Assembly (NCBI RefSeq): GCF_900167115.1
Contig: NZ_FUXZ01000003.1
Location: forward strand, 186,001-250,000
Reading direction: 5' to 3'
DNA: 64,000 nt
DNA from: Eubacterium uniforme
GTDB lineage: Bacteria > Bacillota > Clostridia > Lachnospirales > Lachnospiraceae
Position 1 is the first letter of the stretch, and each line of letters starts with the position of its first letter. Below, one piece after another: positions 16,982 to 26,545 of the stretch. Both the position numbers and the translations under genes were made by a program. The notes beneath the pieces are model-generated. The model was given only the letters and a program-made list of their open reading frames with translations, did no database searches and was not told the origin of the DNA.

Positions 16982-19216
16982 TTATCCTATCTTATCTTTT
17001 GCGTAATTATATAACGCACTTATGGCAAAGCATATTAAACCTGCTGCCAAAAATCCAACAGCCTTAGAAATAGCATCATCTATCGCTAAATCGACTAAAA
17101 TCAACTTAAATACAAATATCATTGATAGCCATAATCCATATATTCTAAGACCCTTTTTATATATTTTAAATCCAAATATTATACATAGGCTAGCGAATAA
17201 AATACATGCAAGACTGATAACTATATCTGGTGCATTAAATGAACTTAAAATAACCATAAGTAAAACTGTATATTTAAATCCCACATATGCATGAACCCAT
17301 CTACTTTCATACTCGTAAAACAACGAAACCGAATTAACTGAATATAATGTTAAAACAACTAATACATACATAATATGAACTAATGGATTATCATTGTATC
17401 TTAAAATATGAGTTAATCCACTAAACATTATTATTGCATTAATAGCAAATGCAGTATTTCTAAATCCAGTTTCATCCGAACCATCAATAAAACTCTTAGC
17501 ATAGTCCGTCTTCATAGCAAATACACTTGCAACTGATACGATTATATATTTAATCAGTGATAAATATACTCTTGTAATATCTACCTTCTTGCCAAATATT
17601 TCAAATAAAACTGCAAAGAAGTATAAAAATTCTACATATAAAATTATTTTATAAATCTGTCGATATGTTTTTTTATACTTATACATAAAATATGGTACTG
17701 CGAAACATATTATAATAATAAATAATAAAGTTGTTCCTGGATAACTTCCCATATTTATACAATATGCAAAAGGTGACCAAACTGTAATCCATTGGAATGT
17801 CTTATCATCTCTCACAAATCCCTTATATGCATATAATAGAATACATAAAGATATAAGTGCTAAAGACCATAACTCATTTATAATACCAAGAGCTACTATA
17901 CTCTCAACACACAATAAAACAACAACAACTGAATAAACCGATTTATGCTTATTATATCTGTACGTATAAATCATCAAAAGTCCTGTTATACAAATCGCAA
18001 TAATCAAACATACAACTAAAACATCAATATCATTTGGCATTAATCCTAATATAAAAAGTATTAGTTCTACGCTATTTATACAAACAAATATGGAATTAAT
18101 ATTTACTAATTCATCTTTATTATTAATCATAATAAATGCGAGTAAAGCAACAATTCCTATAAGCAAAAGCAAATCAACTAATTGCTGTTTAGATTCAAAC
18201 GCTTTTAAAAGTGCTAATTCAAATCCATTAAAATTAAAGAATAATATTATTGATCCTAAACTGGCTCCAATGTAATTCACTAAAACACTATACTTTATTG
18301 TCTTACCAGCGAAAAATAGTATTATTTGCCCTAATATAAACATTATAACCAAGGCATATATTATATTTCCATCAGTCAATTCATCAGATAATTCTATTAT
18401 CCTATTAACGCCAACACTTATTGTTATAAATACTCCAATTTGACCTATAACAACAAATAATGTATTAGCATATCTCGATAGATACATAACCACAATGGCC
18501 CATAATAATACACCAACTAATAAAATGCCGTCAGTTATCATTTCAAAATGTATTCTTGTAACTAATAACGAAACAAATATACATCCAACGCCACATGCCA
18601 TTATAGCCAATTTAAATCCATCTTTATTATTCTTCTTAACTCCAAAATATCCAAATGCTTCTAATCCAAAACTAAAAATAAACATTGAAGCAACCTTTAT
18701 TTCATCTGTTAAATTTGGATAAAATACAGTTGAAAATATAATAATACTTATAAATATAAGAACTGATGCGATAACACTCATCATATTCTTTCCAAACCAA
18801 TCTTCAAAATCCTTACTTTTTCCACTATTAACTACATTTATCGGATTTCCATATCCATAAACATTTTGATTTAAACCTGGATTTTGATTCAAATTTTGAT
18901 TTTGGTTCAAACTTGGATTTTGATTTAAACTTAATGCTTGATTCATAGTTGGAGTTTGATTCGTAGTTAAGTTAACATTTTGATCGGGATTATTATTGTT
19001 AACATTATACTGTCCGCTGCTATATCTCGCTTGTCTATATGCAGGATTACTAACATTATTAATATCGTTAGCCTGCTCACTCTGTTCACGCATCAACTGT
19101 TCTTTTTTTATTTTCAGAATATTAATTTCCGATTTCAATGAATAAATCTGACTTTCCAAATTGCTAGCCATGAAATCTAATTGTTTGATTTTTTCTTCTA
19201 ATTCCTTATTATCCAT
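16982..19216 (-). CDS. Large DUF2339-like polytopic membrane protein
   Basis: 744 aa. Residues 1-45 form a short coiled coil (LEEKIKQLDFMASNLESQIY), residues 50-130 are Asn/Gln-rich with four LNQN units, and the rest is a long series of about 20 hydrophobic segments without obvious catalytic residues. This layout (coiled coil, flexible linker, WFGKNMMSVIASVLIF, many helices) fits the DUF2339 family of unknown function. AGAGGATAAT precedes the start. It lies between the GH39 and GH10 genes with no detected terminator towards GH39. No function is proposed. Confidence 0.65.
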   Translation of the reverse strand: MDNKELEEKIKQLDFMASNLESQIYSLKSEINILKIKKEQLMREQSEQANDINNVSNPAYRQARYSSGQYNVNNNNPDQNVNLTTNQTPTMNQALSLNQNPSLNQNQNLNQNPGLNQNVYGYGNPINVVNSGKSKDFEDWFGKNMMSVIASVLIFISIIIFSTVFYPNLTDEIKVASMFIFSFGLEAFGYFGVKKNNKDGFKLAIMACGVGCIFVSLLVTRIHFEMITDGILLVGVLLWAIVVMYLSRYANTLFVVIGQIGVFITISVGVNRIIELSDELTDGNIIYALVIMFILGQIILFFAGKTIKYSVLVNYIGASLGSIILFFNFNGFELALLKAFESKQQLVDLLLLIGIVALLAFIMINNKDELVNINSIFVCINSVELILFILGLMPNDIDVLVVCLIIAICITGLLMIYTYRYNKHKSVYSVVVVLLCVESIVALGIINELWSLALISLCILLYAYKGFVRDDKTFQWITVWSPFAYCINMGSYPGTTLLFIIIICFAVPYFMYKYKKTYRQIYKIILYVEFLYFFAVLFEIFGKKVDITRVYLSLIKYIIVSVASVFAMKTDYAKSFIDGSDETGFRNTAFAINAIIMFSGLTHILRYNDNPLVHIMYVLVVLTLYSVNSVSLFYEYESRWVHAYVGFKYTVLLMVILSSFNAPDIVISLACILFASLCIIFGFKIYKKGLRIYGLWLSMIFVFKLILVDLAIDDAISKAVGFLAAGLICFAISALYNYAKDKIG
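18863..18928 (-). repeat. Short 18-nt tandem repeat coding for LNQN units
   Basis: Residues 97-118 of the membrane protein read LNQNPS-LNQNQN-LNQNPG-LNQN, an 18-nt unit repeated about 3.7 times, with degenerate MNQA before it. Likely prone to length change. Confidence 0.7.
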
Positions 19217-19375
19217 ATTATCCTCTTATAACCTTTATACTCAATAAAGGTTTTAACGATTTAATACAATTTTAAGCTATATTTCACATCGTATCTAAAG
19301 ACACACTCCCACTAATTTAGTATAACACGACTTCCTTTAGTTTTCTACTAAAACAACCAAAGTTATGCATAAAAA

Positions 19376-19401
19376 ACTCACCGCCTATTTAGACGGTGAG
19401 T
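19376..19401 (-). terminator. Terminator after the GH10 xylanase
   Basis: ACTCACCG pairs with CGGTGAGT around an 8-10 nt loop, followed on the minus strand by TTTTTTAT. Confidence 0.85.
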
Positions 19402-19411
19402 CCATTATCAA

Positions 19412-22400
19412 CTATTTAATTTTACCTTTGAAACCACCCTTCTTAAGAGTCTTCTTATAAGCTTTCTTTAACTTCTTAGGAACGTAGAATTTACATTTCT
19501 TTGAAACGCCCTTAAATGCTTTCTTACCAACACTCTTAAGTTTCTTATTTGATTTCATCTTGAAGCTTCTTAACTTCTTATCGCCAGCAAATGCACTCTT
19601 ACCAATAGTTCTAAGTTTCTTTGACTTAACGATAACTGTCTTAAGACTTGTACATTTAGCGAATGCCTTAGAGCCAATCTTCTTAACATTCTTACCAATA
19701 GTAACCTTTGTAAGCTTCTTATTAGCATAGAATGCTTTTGCCTTAATTTCTGTTACGTTATATTTAACACCATCAATTGTAACTGATGCTGAAACAGTAA
19801 CAGCTTTTGCTTTCTTATTCTTTGAAGCTACAACAGCAACTTCACCTACAGTCTTACCATCTGTTGTACCAGCCTTAGTTACAACATAATTGAACTTCTT
19901 ATCTTCAACCTTTGTTCCAACCTTAGGACCATCAACTGATTTTGTTTCAACTGTTGTCTTAGAATCAGTCTTCTTTTCATCAACTTTATTATCAGCTTTC
20001 TTAGCTTCACCAACAAGTTTAGCTGTACCAAATACTGATGGAGCTGACCAACCCATACCAGATTTGTCATACCAGCTTAATGTACCAATTCTCTTACCTG
20101 ATTCATCAGCATCATTAACCTGAAGTTCAAGACCAATTAAGCTACCTTCAGCAGCCTTAATATCTGTCCACTTAAATGCAGCTTCAATGCTATATCCCTT
20201 ACCATCCTTAGGAACTACAGCAAATGACTTAACATTATCAGCTACACACTTATCACCATTAAATGACTGTGTATTTTCATAGTTAATTCTATACTGCTTA
20301 TCATCTTCTTCATAAGAATCTGATTTATGATTGTTTTCATCGATGAATACTTCAACAGAATCCTGCTGATAAGCATCATTACTATCCTTATTAAGAACAG
20401 GATCTACAACATCAGCTTTTACATAGAGATTATCTTCATCCCAAAGTAATTTAGCTTCAGCTGTAACATTTGCTCCTAAATTAATTGTAAGCGGAACTGA
20501 AACTGCATCTTTCCATGCATCATCAACTTCACCGTCAATCTTAACTGTACCCTTTGTAATTTCAGCAAATGGTCTGAAGTTTGCATTTGCATAGTACTGA
20601 TCACTTTCTTCCTGTGTAAGTTTAACATCGTTAAATGCAACCTTGTCTTCGCCTACTGAAACTACAACATCAAGTTTAGCTTCACCTACTGCATAAGCAC
20701 CATCAAGTGTAAGAACTGCTTCATAACCACCTTCAACTGCTTTCATATCTTTAGCAGCAACTTCAACTTTCTTTGTTTCACCATCAAAGTAATATAAAGT
20801 TACTTTATCAGTATCAGCAAGTTTACCCTTAACTAAAGCCTTAACTGTTAATTTCTTTGCATCCCAAATTGGTGAGAATTCACAAATTACTTTATCATTA
20901 CCAAATGAATATGTATTAGCGTTATCGAATGAACCATCAGCACTTTCAACAACAAATACATTCTGAATGTATGGCTCTAACTTATCAGCATCAACAAATG
21001 CCCAATAAGCTGGTTTTGCCTGATAATTACTATCAAATAACAATGGACACTGTGCACCACCATTTGCTGCACCACCAACATTATTTGAATCATTTAACCA
21101 TGAATATTTATCAACTGTACCCCATACAACAATACCAGATACATTGATTCCTTCTTCTTTATCAAGTTTTACTAATGTGTCATATAAATTCTTATAGAAA
21201 TATGCCTGTTTTGTATATTCAGCAACTCTTGTAGCCTTTGTACCATCATATTCTGAACTTGCTTTTACATCAAGTTCTGTAAGCATAACTTCATCAACTA
21301 CTGCACTATATGCTCTAACAGCTGCTTCTACCTGTCCCATTGTAGGGTTATCAATACCATAATGAGCCTGCATACCACATCCATCAATTCTAGCTCCTTT
21401 AGTTGCCTTTACGTCCTCTAACAACTTAACAATACCTTTAACCTTTGTAGCAACAGTTTCATTATAATCATTGTAATATAATTTAAGTGACTTAGGTGCA
21501 TACTTATTAGCATAAACAAATGCATTAGTTATAAATGACTGATCTTTATAAATATTCCACCATCTAGAACCTTCAGCAGCATTTCTGTATGTACCTGAGT
21601 TATCACTAACTGCTTCATTAACAACATCCCATCCGTAGAAGAGATTTTCATACTTGCTACCAGGAGCTGTGAAATGTTCAAGCATAGTCTTAATATACCA
21701 TTCCTGACGTCTATCCATTTCTTCTTTAGTTGCATCTTCAGCGTATGTACCATTTTCTTTATCTTCAGTAACACCATCTGAAGTCTTTAACTCAGGTGCA
21801 CCCGTATTATCCTGGAATAATCCAGCATAATCTTTCTTAAAGAACCAACCTGGTGCCTGTGAATGCCATACTAAAACATGTCCTCTAACCTTAATCTGCT
21901 TATCTGGATTTTCCTCATTCCACTTAAGGAACATATCAAGTCTTTCTTCAGCATTTTTGTAATTTAATACAGGAACCTTCATAGCATTCTCGTCGCCTTC
22001 ATCACATGCTTTAAATGTATTTTTATTAACATATGTGAATTCAACATCTTTTGAACTTGCGTTATTGTATCCTAACATACAATCAAGTTTAAGTTCATTA
22101 CCTAATGTAACCGCATTAAAATGTTTAGTTGCAAGCTGCATAACCTTCTCATCTGCCGTTTCTGTACCTGTAACAGCGCAACCAACATAAGCATCTTCTC
22201 CAAGTCCTTCCTCTGTAGCAACTACACTTCTTAAATCTGGGATATCCATCTGTACTCCATAAGATGGAGCTAATGTAAATTCAACTTCACTATTCATTGC
22301 AAATGATCCATATGTCTTATTCTCAGCCTCTGGATCATCTGGTGTATCACCACTCATAACAATAAGATATTTTGCACTAGCATCATCAAATTCAATTGTT

Positions 22401-23221
22401 GGATTTCCATATGATACAGCAAGTCCATTGCCCCATCTTTCAGATTCATCTTCAAACTGTTCTTCTGTCATAACCTTATAGTTAAATGTGTTAGCATCAC
22501 CCTTGATATCAATCTTAATTGGGGCCATACCATCTTCAAATATTGAAGAAAAATCAAAGAATACACTTTGATAACTATTTGTAAATGTTACTTCGTTATC
22601 CTCAATTTTAGCTCCACCATTAAGTGCTAAGTTAAGTTCACTTAATTTGTATGTAACTACTCTAGTGTCATTTGGAGCATCTGTTAAAGTAATAACTATA
22701 GTACCTACATTCTTTGATACGGCACCTTCTGCCATATTCATAAGTACTATTACTGAAAAATCAGTTCCTTCTTCAAAACTTAATGAATTTGAATAGTTAA
22801 CTAGACAACCATTATCATCATCACCCTGTGTCTGCTGAACTTTAACAGCTACACTTTCAAGATCAGGAAATTCAATATTTGTTACTCTTTTAGGATCAAT
22901 TCCTTCAGGTAATGAAAAATATACTTGTCCATACTGTGCACTAAAATCGATTTTTGCATTTCCCTTATCATCAAGCACTGGTACTTTGTTTTCGTCCACT
23001 TCGATTTCAGCGTTGTGTGTTCCTGCAACACCAAATTTGCCCAAGCTCAATTCATGTGTTCCGTTCTCATATTTAACTTCGGCTTCCTCGTTTCCTCCTT
23101 CCTCAGGATTTTGATTGTTTGTAACCTCCCCATCAGCATATACATTTGTATAAACTGTTGAAGGAAGCGCCATAGTAACTGCGCACATTACCGCTAGCGC
23201 CTTACTATACATCTTCTTCAT
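19412..23221 (-). CDS. Secreted multidomain GH10 endo-xylanase with CBM9 and BspA-like tail
   Basis: 1269 aa from the ATG at 23221 (GAAGGAGG upstream). Signal peptide at residues 1-30 (MKKMYSKALAVMCAVTMALP...VYA). Residues about 50-330: two beta-rich, probably carbohydrate-binding regions. About 335-745: GH10 barrel with RGHVLVWHSQAPGW, acid/base Glu536 in GWDVVNEAVSD and nucleophile Glu649 in LTELDVKAS. About 885-1073: CBM9-like module (KIDGEVDDAWKDA). About 1145-1269: LRR_5/BspA-like repeats (KAFYANKKLTKVTIGKNVKKIG) ending in a very Lys-rich stretch. It should cut xylan outside the cell. The basic LRR tail replaces a sortase or SLH anchor and may bind the cell surface electrostatically, which is inference. 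Confidence 0.92.
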   Translation of the reverse strand: MKKMYSKALAVMCAVTMALPSTVYTNVYADGEVTNNQNPEEGGNEEAEVKYENGTHELSLGKFGVAGTHNAEIEVDENKVPVLDDKGNAKIDFSAQYGQVYFSLPEGIDPKRVTNIEFPDLESVAVKVQQTQGDDDNGCLVNYSNSLSFEEGTDFSVIVLMNMAEGAVSKNVGTIVITLTDAPNDTRVVTYKLSELNLALNGGAKIEDNEVTFTNSYQSVFFDFSSIFEDGMAPIKIDIKGDANTFNYKVMTEEQFEDESERWGNGLAVSYGNPTIEFDDASAKYLIVMSGDTPDDPEAENKTYGSFAMNSEVEFTLAPSYGVQMDIPDLRSVVATEEGLGEDAYVGCAVTGTETADEKVMQLATKHFNAVTLGNELKLDCMLGYNNASSKDVEFTYVNKNTFKACDEGDENAMKVPVLNYKNAEERLDMFLKWNEENPDKQIKVRGHVLVWHSQAPGWFFKKDYAGLFQDNTGAPELKTSDGVTEDKENGTYAEDATKEEMDRRQEWYIKTMLEHFTAPGSKYENLFYGWDVVNEAVSDNSGTYRNAAEGSRWWNIYKDQSFITNAFVYANKYAPKSLKLYYNDYNETVATKVKGIVKLLEDVKATKGARIDGCGMQAHYGIDNPTMGQVEAAVRAYSAVVDEVMLTELDVKASSEYDGTKATRVAEYTKQAYFYKNLYDTLVKLDKEEGINVSGIVVWGTVDKYSWLNDSNNVGGAANGGAQCPLLFDSNYQAKPAYWAFVDADKLEPYIQNVFVVESADGSFDNANTYSFGNDKVICEFSPIWDAKKLTVKALVKGKLADTDKVTLYYFDGETKKVEVAAKDMKAVEGGYEAVLTLDGAYAVGEAKLDVVVSVGEDKVAFNDVKLTQEESDQYYANANFRPFAEITKGTVKIDGEVDDAWKDAVSVPLTINLGANVTAEAKLLWDEDNLYVKADVVDPVLNKDSNDAYQQDSVEVFIDENNHKSDSYEEDDKQYRINYENTQSFNGDKCVADNVKSFAVVPKDGKGYSIEAAFKWTDIKAAEGSLIGLELQVNDADESGKRIGTLSWYDKSGMGWSAPSVFGTAKLVGEAKKADNKVDEKKTDSKTTVETKSVDGPKVGTKVEDKKFNYVVTKAGTTDGKTVGEVAVVASKNKKAKAVTVSASVTIDGVKYNVTEIKAKAFYANKKLTKVTIGKNVKKIGSKAFAKCTSLKTVIVKSKKLRTIGKSAFAGDKKLRSFKMKSNKKLKSVGKKAFKGVSKKCKFYVPKKLKKAYKKTLKKGGFKGKIK

Positions 23222-23283
23222 GATATAAAAACCTCCTTCTTCATAAAGATAAATCCACTTTATCACAAAAATCTAACGAAATT

Positions 23284-23322
23284 TACCCGACAAATTGACT
23301 TTTATACCCGACAAATTGACTT
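23284..23322 (-). promoter_or_regulatory. Two 18-bp direct repeats, 21-bp period, upstream of the xylanase
   Basis: TACCCGACAAATTGACTT occurs at 23284-23301 and again exactly at 23305-23322, so the same face of the helix is presented twice. It lies 60-100 nt before the xylanase start and just beyond the niaR terminator. This is the usual form of a site for a regulator that binds as two tandem subunits, for example AraC-type or response-regulator dimers. Confidence 0.65.
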
Positions 23323-23355
23323 AATTTTCGTTATTTTTCTGTCAAACTTTCACAA

Positions 23356-23383
23356 AAAAAAGACAGATTTCTCTGTCTTTTTC
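23356..23383 (-). terminator. Terminator of the nadB-nadC-niaR operon
   Basis: AAAGACAGA and TCTGTCTTT stem with a 4-6 nt loop, T8 on the minus strand. Confidence 0.85.
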
Positions 23384-23419
23384 AGCATTTCTATATGTAT
23401 TTATCACTATTTTTACAAA

Positions 23420-23983
23420 CTATTTATTCTGTCTATTAGATAAATCCTTAGCAAATACTTCCGGCTCATATTCAAGCATCTTCGCTAAAAATCCCTTTTC
23501 CCATAATTTGTTCTCTATCTTATCTAAAACCTCAACTGATGGCGCAATAATAGTATGATAATGATAACCTCCTGTCATACTTGATAAAAGCATACCCTTA
23601 CTTTCATCAACTCGCTCTAGGAACTCCTTAACATCTATTCTTGAACGTAAATTAAGTTCGGCTCTAATAAACCCGTATGCCTTATGACTAATAAACTCAT
23701 CAACAATTACTGCACCATAATCTGTAAAGATACTAAGTTCTTCCTCACAAGCTTCCTTATCATGATGAACTTTAAAAATCCTCTGGCATACTTTTTCTGA
23801 TGCTAATACGTACCCCTTTGTAGTTGAAGTTATGTCAAAACCCTTAGCTCTTAAGATTGCAATATCAGTTACAATAATCTGTCTGCTAACTGATAATCTT
23901 TTTGCCAAATCAGTTCCGGAGATAGATTCATAATTTTCATTTAAAATGTTAATTATCTGCTCCTGTCTTTCTATTGCATTCAT
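23420..23983 (-). CDS. niaR: NiaR-type transcriptional repressor of NAD synthesis (HTH + 3H domain)
   Basis: 187 aa. Residues 1-60 are a winged helix of the HTH_11 type (RQEQIINILNENYESISGTDLAKRLSVSRQ), residues about 75-180 a 3H domain named for its conserved histidines, seen here in KVHHDKE, FISHKAYG and GGYHYHTI. NiaR proteins bind niacin and a metal and repress NAD biosynthesis and niacin uptake genes. Third gene after nadB and nadC, 13 nt beyond nadC, so it probably autoregulates through the dyad at 26311-26330. Confidence 0.92.
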   Translation of the reverse strand: MNAIERQEQIINILNENYESISGTDLAKRLSVSRQIIVTDIAILRAKGFDITSTTKGYVLASEKVCQRIFKVHHDKEACEEELSIFTDYGAVIVDEFISHKAYGFIRAELNLRSRIDVKEFLERVDESKGMLLSSMTGGYHYHTIIAPSVEVLDKIENKLWEKGFLAKMLEYEPEVFAKDLSNRQNK

Positions 23984-23996
23984 GGCTTACCTCACA

Positions 23997-24854
23997 TTAT
24001 TCTACTGGATGAAGATTCTTCAATGATACATCAAGGATTGGTGCTGAATGTGTAAGTGCACCACTTGAAATGTAATCAACTCCCATCTCAACATATAAGT
24101 TTAAATTCTCCTTAGTTACATTACCTGAAATTTCAATTTCAGCTCTTCCATCTATATAAGCAATTGCTTCCTTTAACTGTTCTGGTTTCATATTATCAAG
24201 CATAATAATATCAGCACCTGCCTCAACTGCTTCCTTAACCATGTCAAAGTTTTCTACTTCAACTTCTATCTTTCTAACAAATGGAGCATATTCCTTTGCC
24301 ATCTTAATAGCATTTGCTACAGATCCTGCAGCACCGATATGGTTATCCTTAAGCAATACTCCATCTGATAAATTATATCTATGGTTATTACCACCACCTA
24401 CTTTAACTGAATATTTTTCAAATACTCTGTTATTAGGTGTTGTCTTTCTTGTATCAAGTAACTTAGTCTTTGTTCCTTCAAGTAAACTTGCAGTCTTATT
24501 TGTATAAGTAGCGATACCGCTCATTCTCTGTAAGTAATTAAGTGCTGTACGTTCACCACTTAAAATAACTCTCATGTCACCTGTAACTGTTGCAAGTATT
24601 TCTCCAACAGCTACTTTATCACCATCTTCTTTCTTTAAGTCAACTTCAATTTCATTATCAATCAAAGTAAAAACTCTCTTAAATACATCAAGCCCACATA
24701 TGATACCATCTTCCTTACAGATAAGATCAGCTGTTCCCTTAACAGGTCCCTTAACAACGCTGTTAGTTGAAACATCTTCGCTTGTTATATCCTCCTTAAT
24801 AGCAGATAATATTAATGGATCTACATTACATAAAAGTGTTGCTTTATCAAACAT
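23997..24854 (-). CDS. nadC: Nicotinate-nucleotide pyrophosphorylase (carboxylating)
   Basis: 285 aa from the ATG at 24854 (TTAGGAGGAAAATT upstream); the longer frame overlaps nadB without a ribosome binding site. Quinolinate phosphoribosyltransferase converts quinolinate and PRPP to nicotinate mononucleotide. Typical motifs: DITSEDVST, ERTALNYLQRMSGIAT, LLDTRKTTP, HRYNLSDGVLLKDNH, VEVEN and IMLDNM. Lies 10 nt after nadB in the de novo NAD operon. Confidence 0.96.
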   Translation of the reverse strand: MFDKATLLCNVDPLILSAIKEDITSEDVSTNSVVKGPVKGTADLICKEDGIICGLDVFKRVFTLIDNEIEVDLKKEDGDKVAVGEILATVTGDMRVILSGERTALNYLQRMSGIATYTNKTASLLEGTKTKLLDTRKTTPNNRVFEKYSVKVGGGNNHRYNLSDGVLLKDNHIGAAGSVANAIKMAKEYAPFVRKIEVEVENFDMVKEAVEAGADIIMLDNMKPEQLKEAIAYIDGRAEIEISGNVTKENLNLYVEMGVDYISSGALTHSAPILDVSLKNLHPVE

Positions 24855-24864
24855 AATTTTCCTC

Positions 24865-26262
24865 CTAATAATTATATTTTCTGCTAATCTTACTTCTAAC
24901 AAGCTTAGCATTTTCATCATTATCATATTTGTCAGCTTCATCTATGGCTCTTAAAACTTTCTCACCATAGATTCTTTCAAGTTTCTCACTATCTTCATAT
25001 AAACTCAAGTCAGGTAGTGTAATTTCACTTCTTTGTTCCTTATAGCTTTCACTAATTTCCAAAGCAGCATTCTTAGCAAATACCATACTCTCAAGCAAAG
25101 AATTACTTGCAAGCCTGTTCTTACCATGAACACCGTTACATGCTGTTTCACCAACAGCGTATAATCTATCACAACTTGTTTTGCTATTATAATTAACTGC
25201 AATACCACCCATATAGTAGTGCTGAGCTGGAACAACAGGAATAGGTTCTTTAAATACATCATAACCTTTTTCCTTACAGTGTCTTACAATGTTAGGGAAG
25301 TGTGATTTAAGTTCCTCTTCGGGAATTGTACGTAAGTCTTCCCATACATGCTTAGTTCCATCTTTTTCCATCTGCTCTAATATTTTTGCAGTTAAAATAT
25401 CTCTTGGTAATAACTCATCAACAAATCTTTCACCATTCTTATCAAGGAGCTTAGCCCCTTCTCCTCTTACAGATTCAGAAATCAAGAAGTTTCTATCTTC
25501 AACTTCTTCTGTAAAGAATGTTGTTGGATGAACCTGAATATAATTAATATCCTTTGTCTTTATATCGTGAATAAGAGCAAGAGCCACAGCATCACCAGTA
25601 AGATTTCTAAAATTAGTCGAATTAACATATAATCCACCAATCCCACCTGTTGCAAGAATAACATAATCAGCAAATACAACAGAAATCTTTCCATGATCTC
25701 TATTTACAAATTCTTCTTCTGTTGCTCTTTCAGAATTATCCTTTATAACAGCACCAAAGCACTCATTATCCTTTATTAAAAGATCAACCATCTTCTTATA
25801 TTCTACTATTTCGATGTTAGGACGCTTCTTTGCTTCTTCCCAAAGTTTCTCAGTTATTTCCCTACCAGTTATATCTTTATAGAAAAGAATTCTAGGCTTA
25901 CTATGTCCGCCCTCTCTCGTAAAGTCAAAAGAGCCATCTTCATTTCTTGTAAATCTTACTCCAAGACCAACTAACTCTTCAGCTAATTCTTTTGAATTCT
26001 TAATCATTAATTCAACTGACTTTTTATCATTTTCATAATGACCAGACTTTAAGGTATCTTCAAAATATGCATCATAATCACTTTCATCATCAAGCATACA
26101 CATTCCACCCTGAGCTAGAAATGAATCACTTCTTTCAACATTTCTTTTTGTTATAACTGTAATTTTTTTATCCTTTGGAAGATGAAGTGCGCTAATAAGT
26201 CCTGCACATCCACTACCTATTATTAAAACATCAGTTTTAATAATGTCATTTTCATTATTCAT
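24865..26262 (-). CDS. nadB: L-aspartate oxidase
   Basis: 465 aa flavoprotein that oxidises L-aspartate to iminoaspartate for NadA; in anaerobes fumarate is the likely electron acceptor. FAD-binding DVLIIGSGCAGLISAL at the N-terminus, SFLAQGGMCML, the HPTTF substrate loop, and YYMGGIAVNYNSKT...YAVGETACNGVHGKNRLASNSLLE are diagnostic. GGGAGAG lies 8 nt before the ATG. Shorter at the C-terminus than the E. coli enzyme, as in other Firmicutes. First gene of nadB-nadC-niaR, divergent from nadA. Confidence 0.95.
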   Translation of the reverse strand: MNNENDIIKTDVLIIGSGCAGLISALHLPKDKKITVITKRNVERSDSFLAQGGMCMLDDESDYDAYFEDTLKSGHYENDKKSVELMIKNSKELAEELVGLGVRFTRNEDGSFDFTREGGHSKPRILFYKDITGREITEKLWEEAKKRPNIEIVEYKKMVDLLIKDNECFGAVIKDNSERATEEEFVNRDHGKISVVFADYVILATGGIGGLYVNSTNFRNLTGDAVALALIHDIKTKDINYIQVHPTTFFTEEVEDRNFLISESVRGEGAKLLDKNGERFVDELLPRDILTAKILEQMEKDGTKHVWEDLRTIPEEELKSHFPNIVRHCKEKGYDVFKEPIPVVPAQHYYMGGIAVNYNSKTSCDRLYAVGETACNGVHGKNRLASNSLLESMVFAKNAALEISESYKEQRSEITLPDLSLYEDSEKLERIYGEKVLRAIDEADKYDNDENAKLVRSKISRKYNY

Positions 26263-26292
26263 AGGACACTCTCCCTTGTATAAATATCCATC

Positions 26293-26321
26293 AGTATATC
26301 ACAAGTTTATACAGCTGACAA
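26293..26321 (-). promoter_or_regulatory. Promoter of nadB-nadC-niaR
   Basis: Minus strand TTGTCA (26316-26321), 17-nt spacer, TATACT (26293-26298). The -35 box lies inside the dyad at 26311-26330, so a bound repressor would block it. Confidence 0.8.
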
Positions 26322-26330
26322 GACACCTGT
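26311..26330. promoter_or_regulatory. Candidate NiaR operator
   Basis: 20-bp dyad ACAGcTGaC..GaCAcCTGT with eight of ten half-site positions symmetric, in the intergenic region between divergent nadB and nadA and overlapping the nadB -35 box. The link to NiaR is inferred from position and from niaR being in the operon. Confidence 0.65.
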
Positions 26331-26416
26331 CGTATATACTGTAAAGTTAGGTGAATATACACTAGCATTTGCTAATATTTTCAATATCTTTATGCACTTT
26401 TTAATGTTCTTTTGCA

Positions 26417-26445
26417 TTGACAAGAATATATATCTACTATATTAT
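26417..26445 (+). promoter_or_regulatory. Promoter of nadA
   Basis: TTGACA (26417-26422), 17-nt spacer, TATTAT (26440-26445). Transcription would start near 26452, leaving a leader of about 95 nt before nadA. Confidence 0.85.
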
Positions 26446-26505
26446 TAAGTGAAAGCATTTGTTCCGTATTTAAATAATATATATGGAAGATGTTAAATAT
26501 ATTTT

Positions 26506-26534
26506 AGGAGGATTATGATGTAACTATACGTCAT
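26506..26534 (+). promoter_or_regulatory. Minimal start-stop ORF and hairpin in the nadA leader
   Basis: A perfect AGGAGG (26506-26511) is followed not by nadA but by ATG ATG TAA (26515-26523). The same bases begin a hairpin, ATGATGTA pairing with TACGTCAT (26515-26534, one G-U pair). The nadA start at 26546 is in another frame and has no purine-rich site of its own. Confidence 0.55.
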
Positions 26535-26545
26535 AAAATAAGAAA

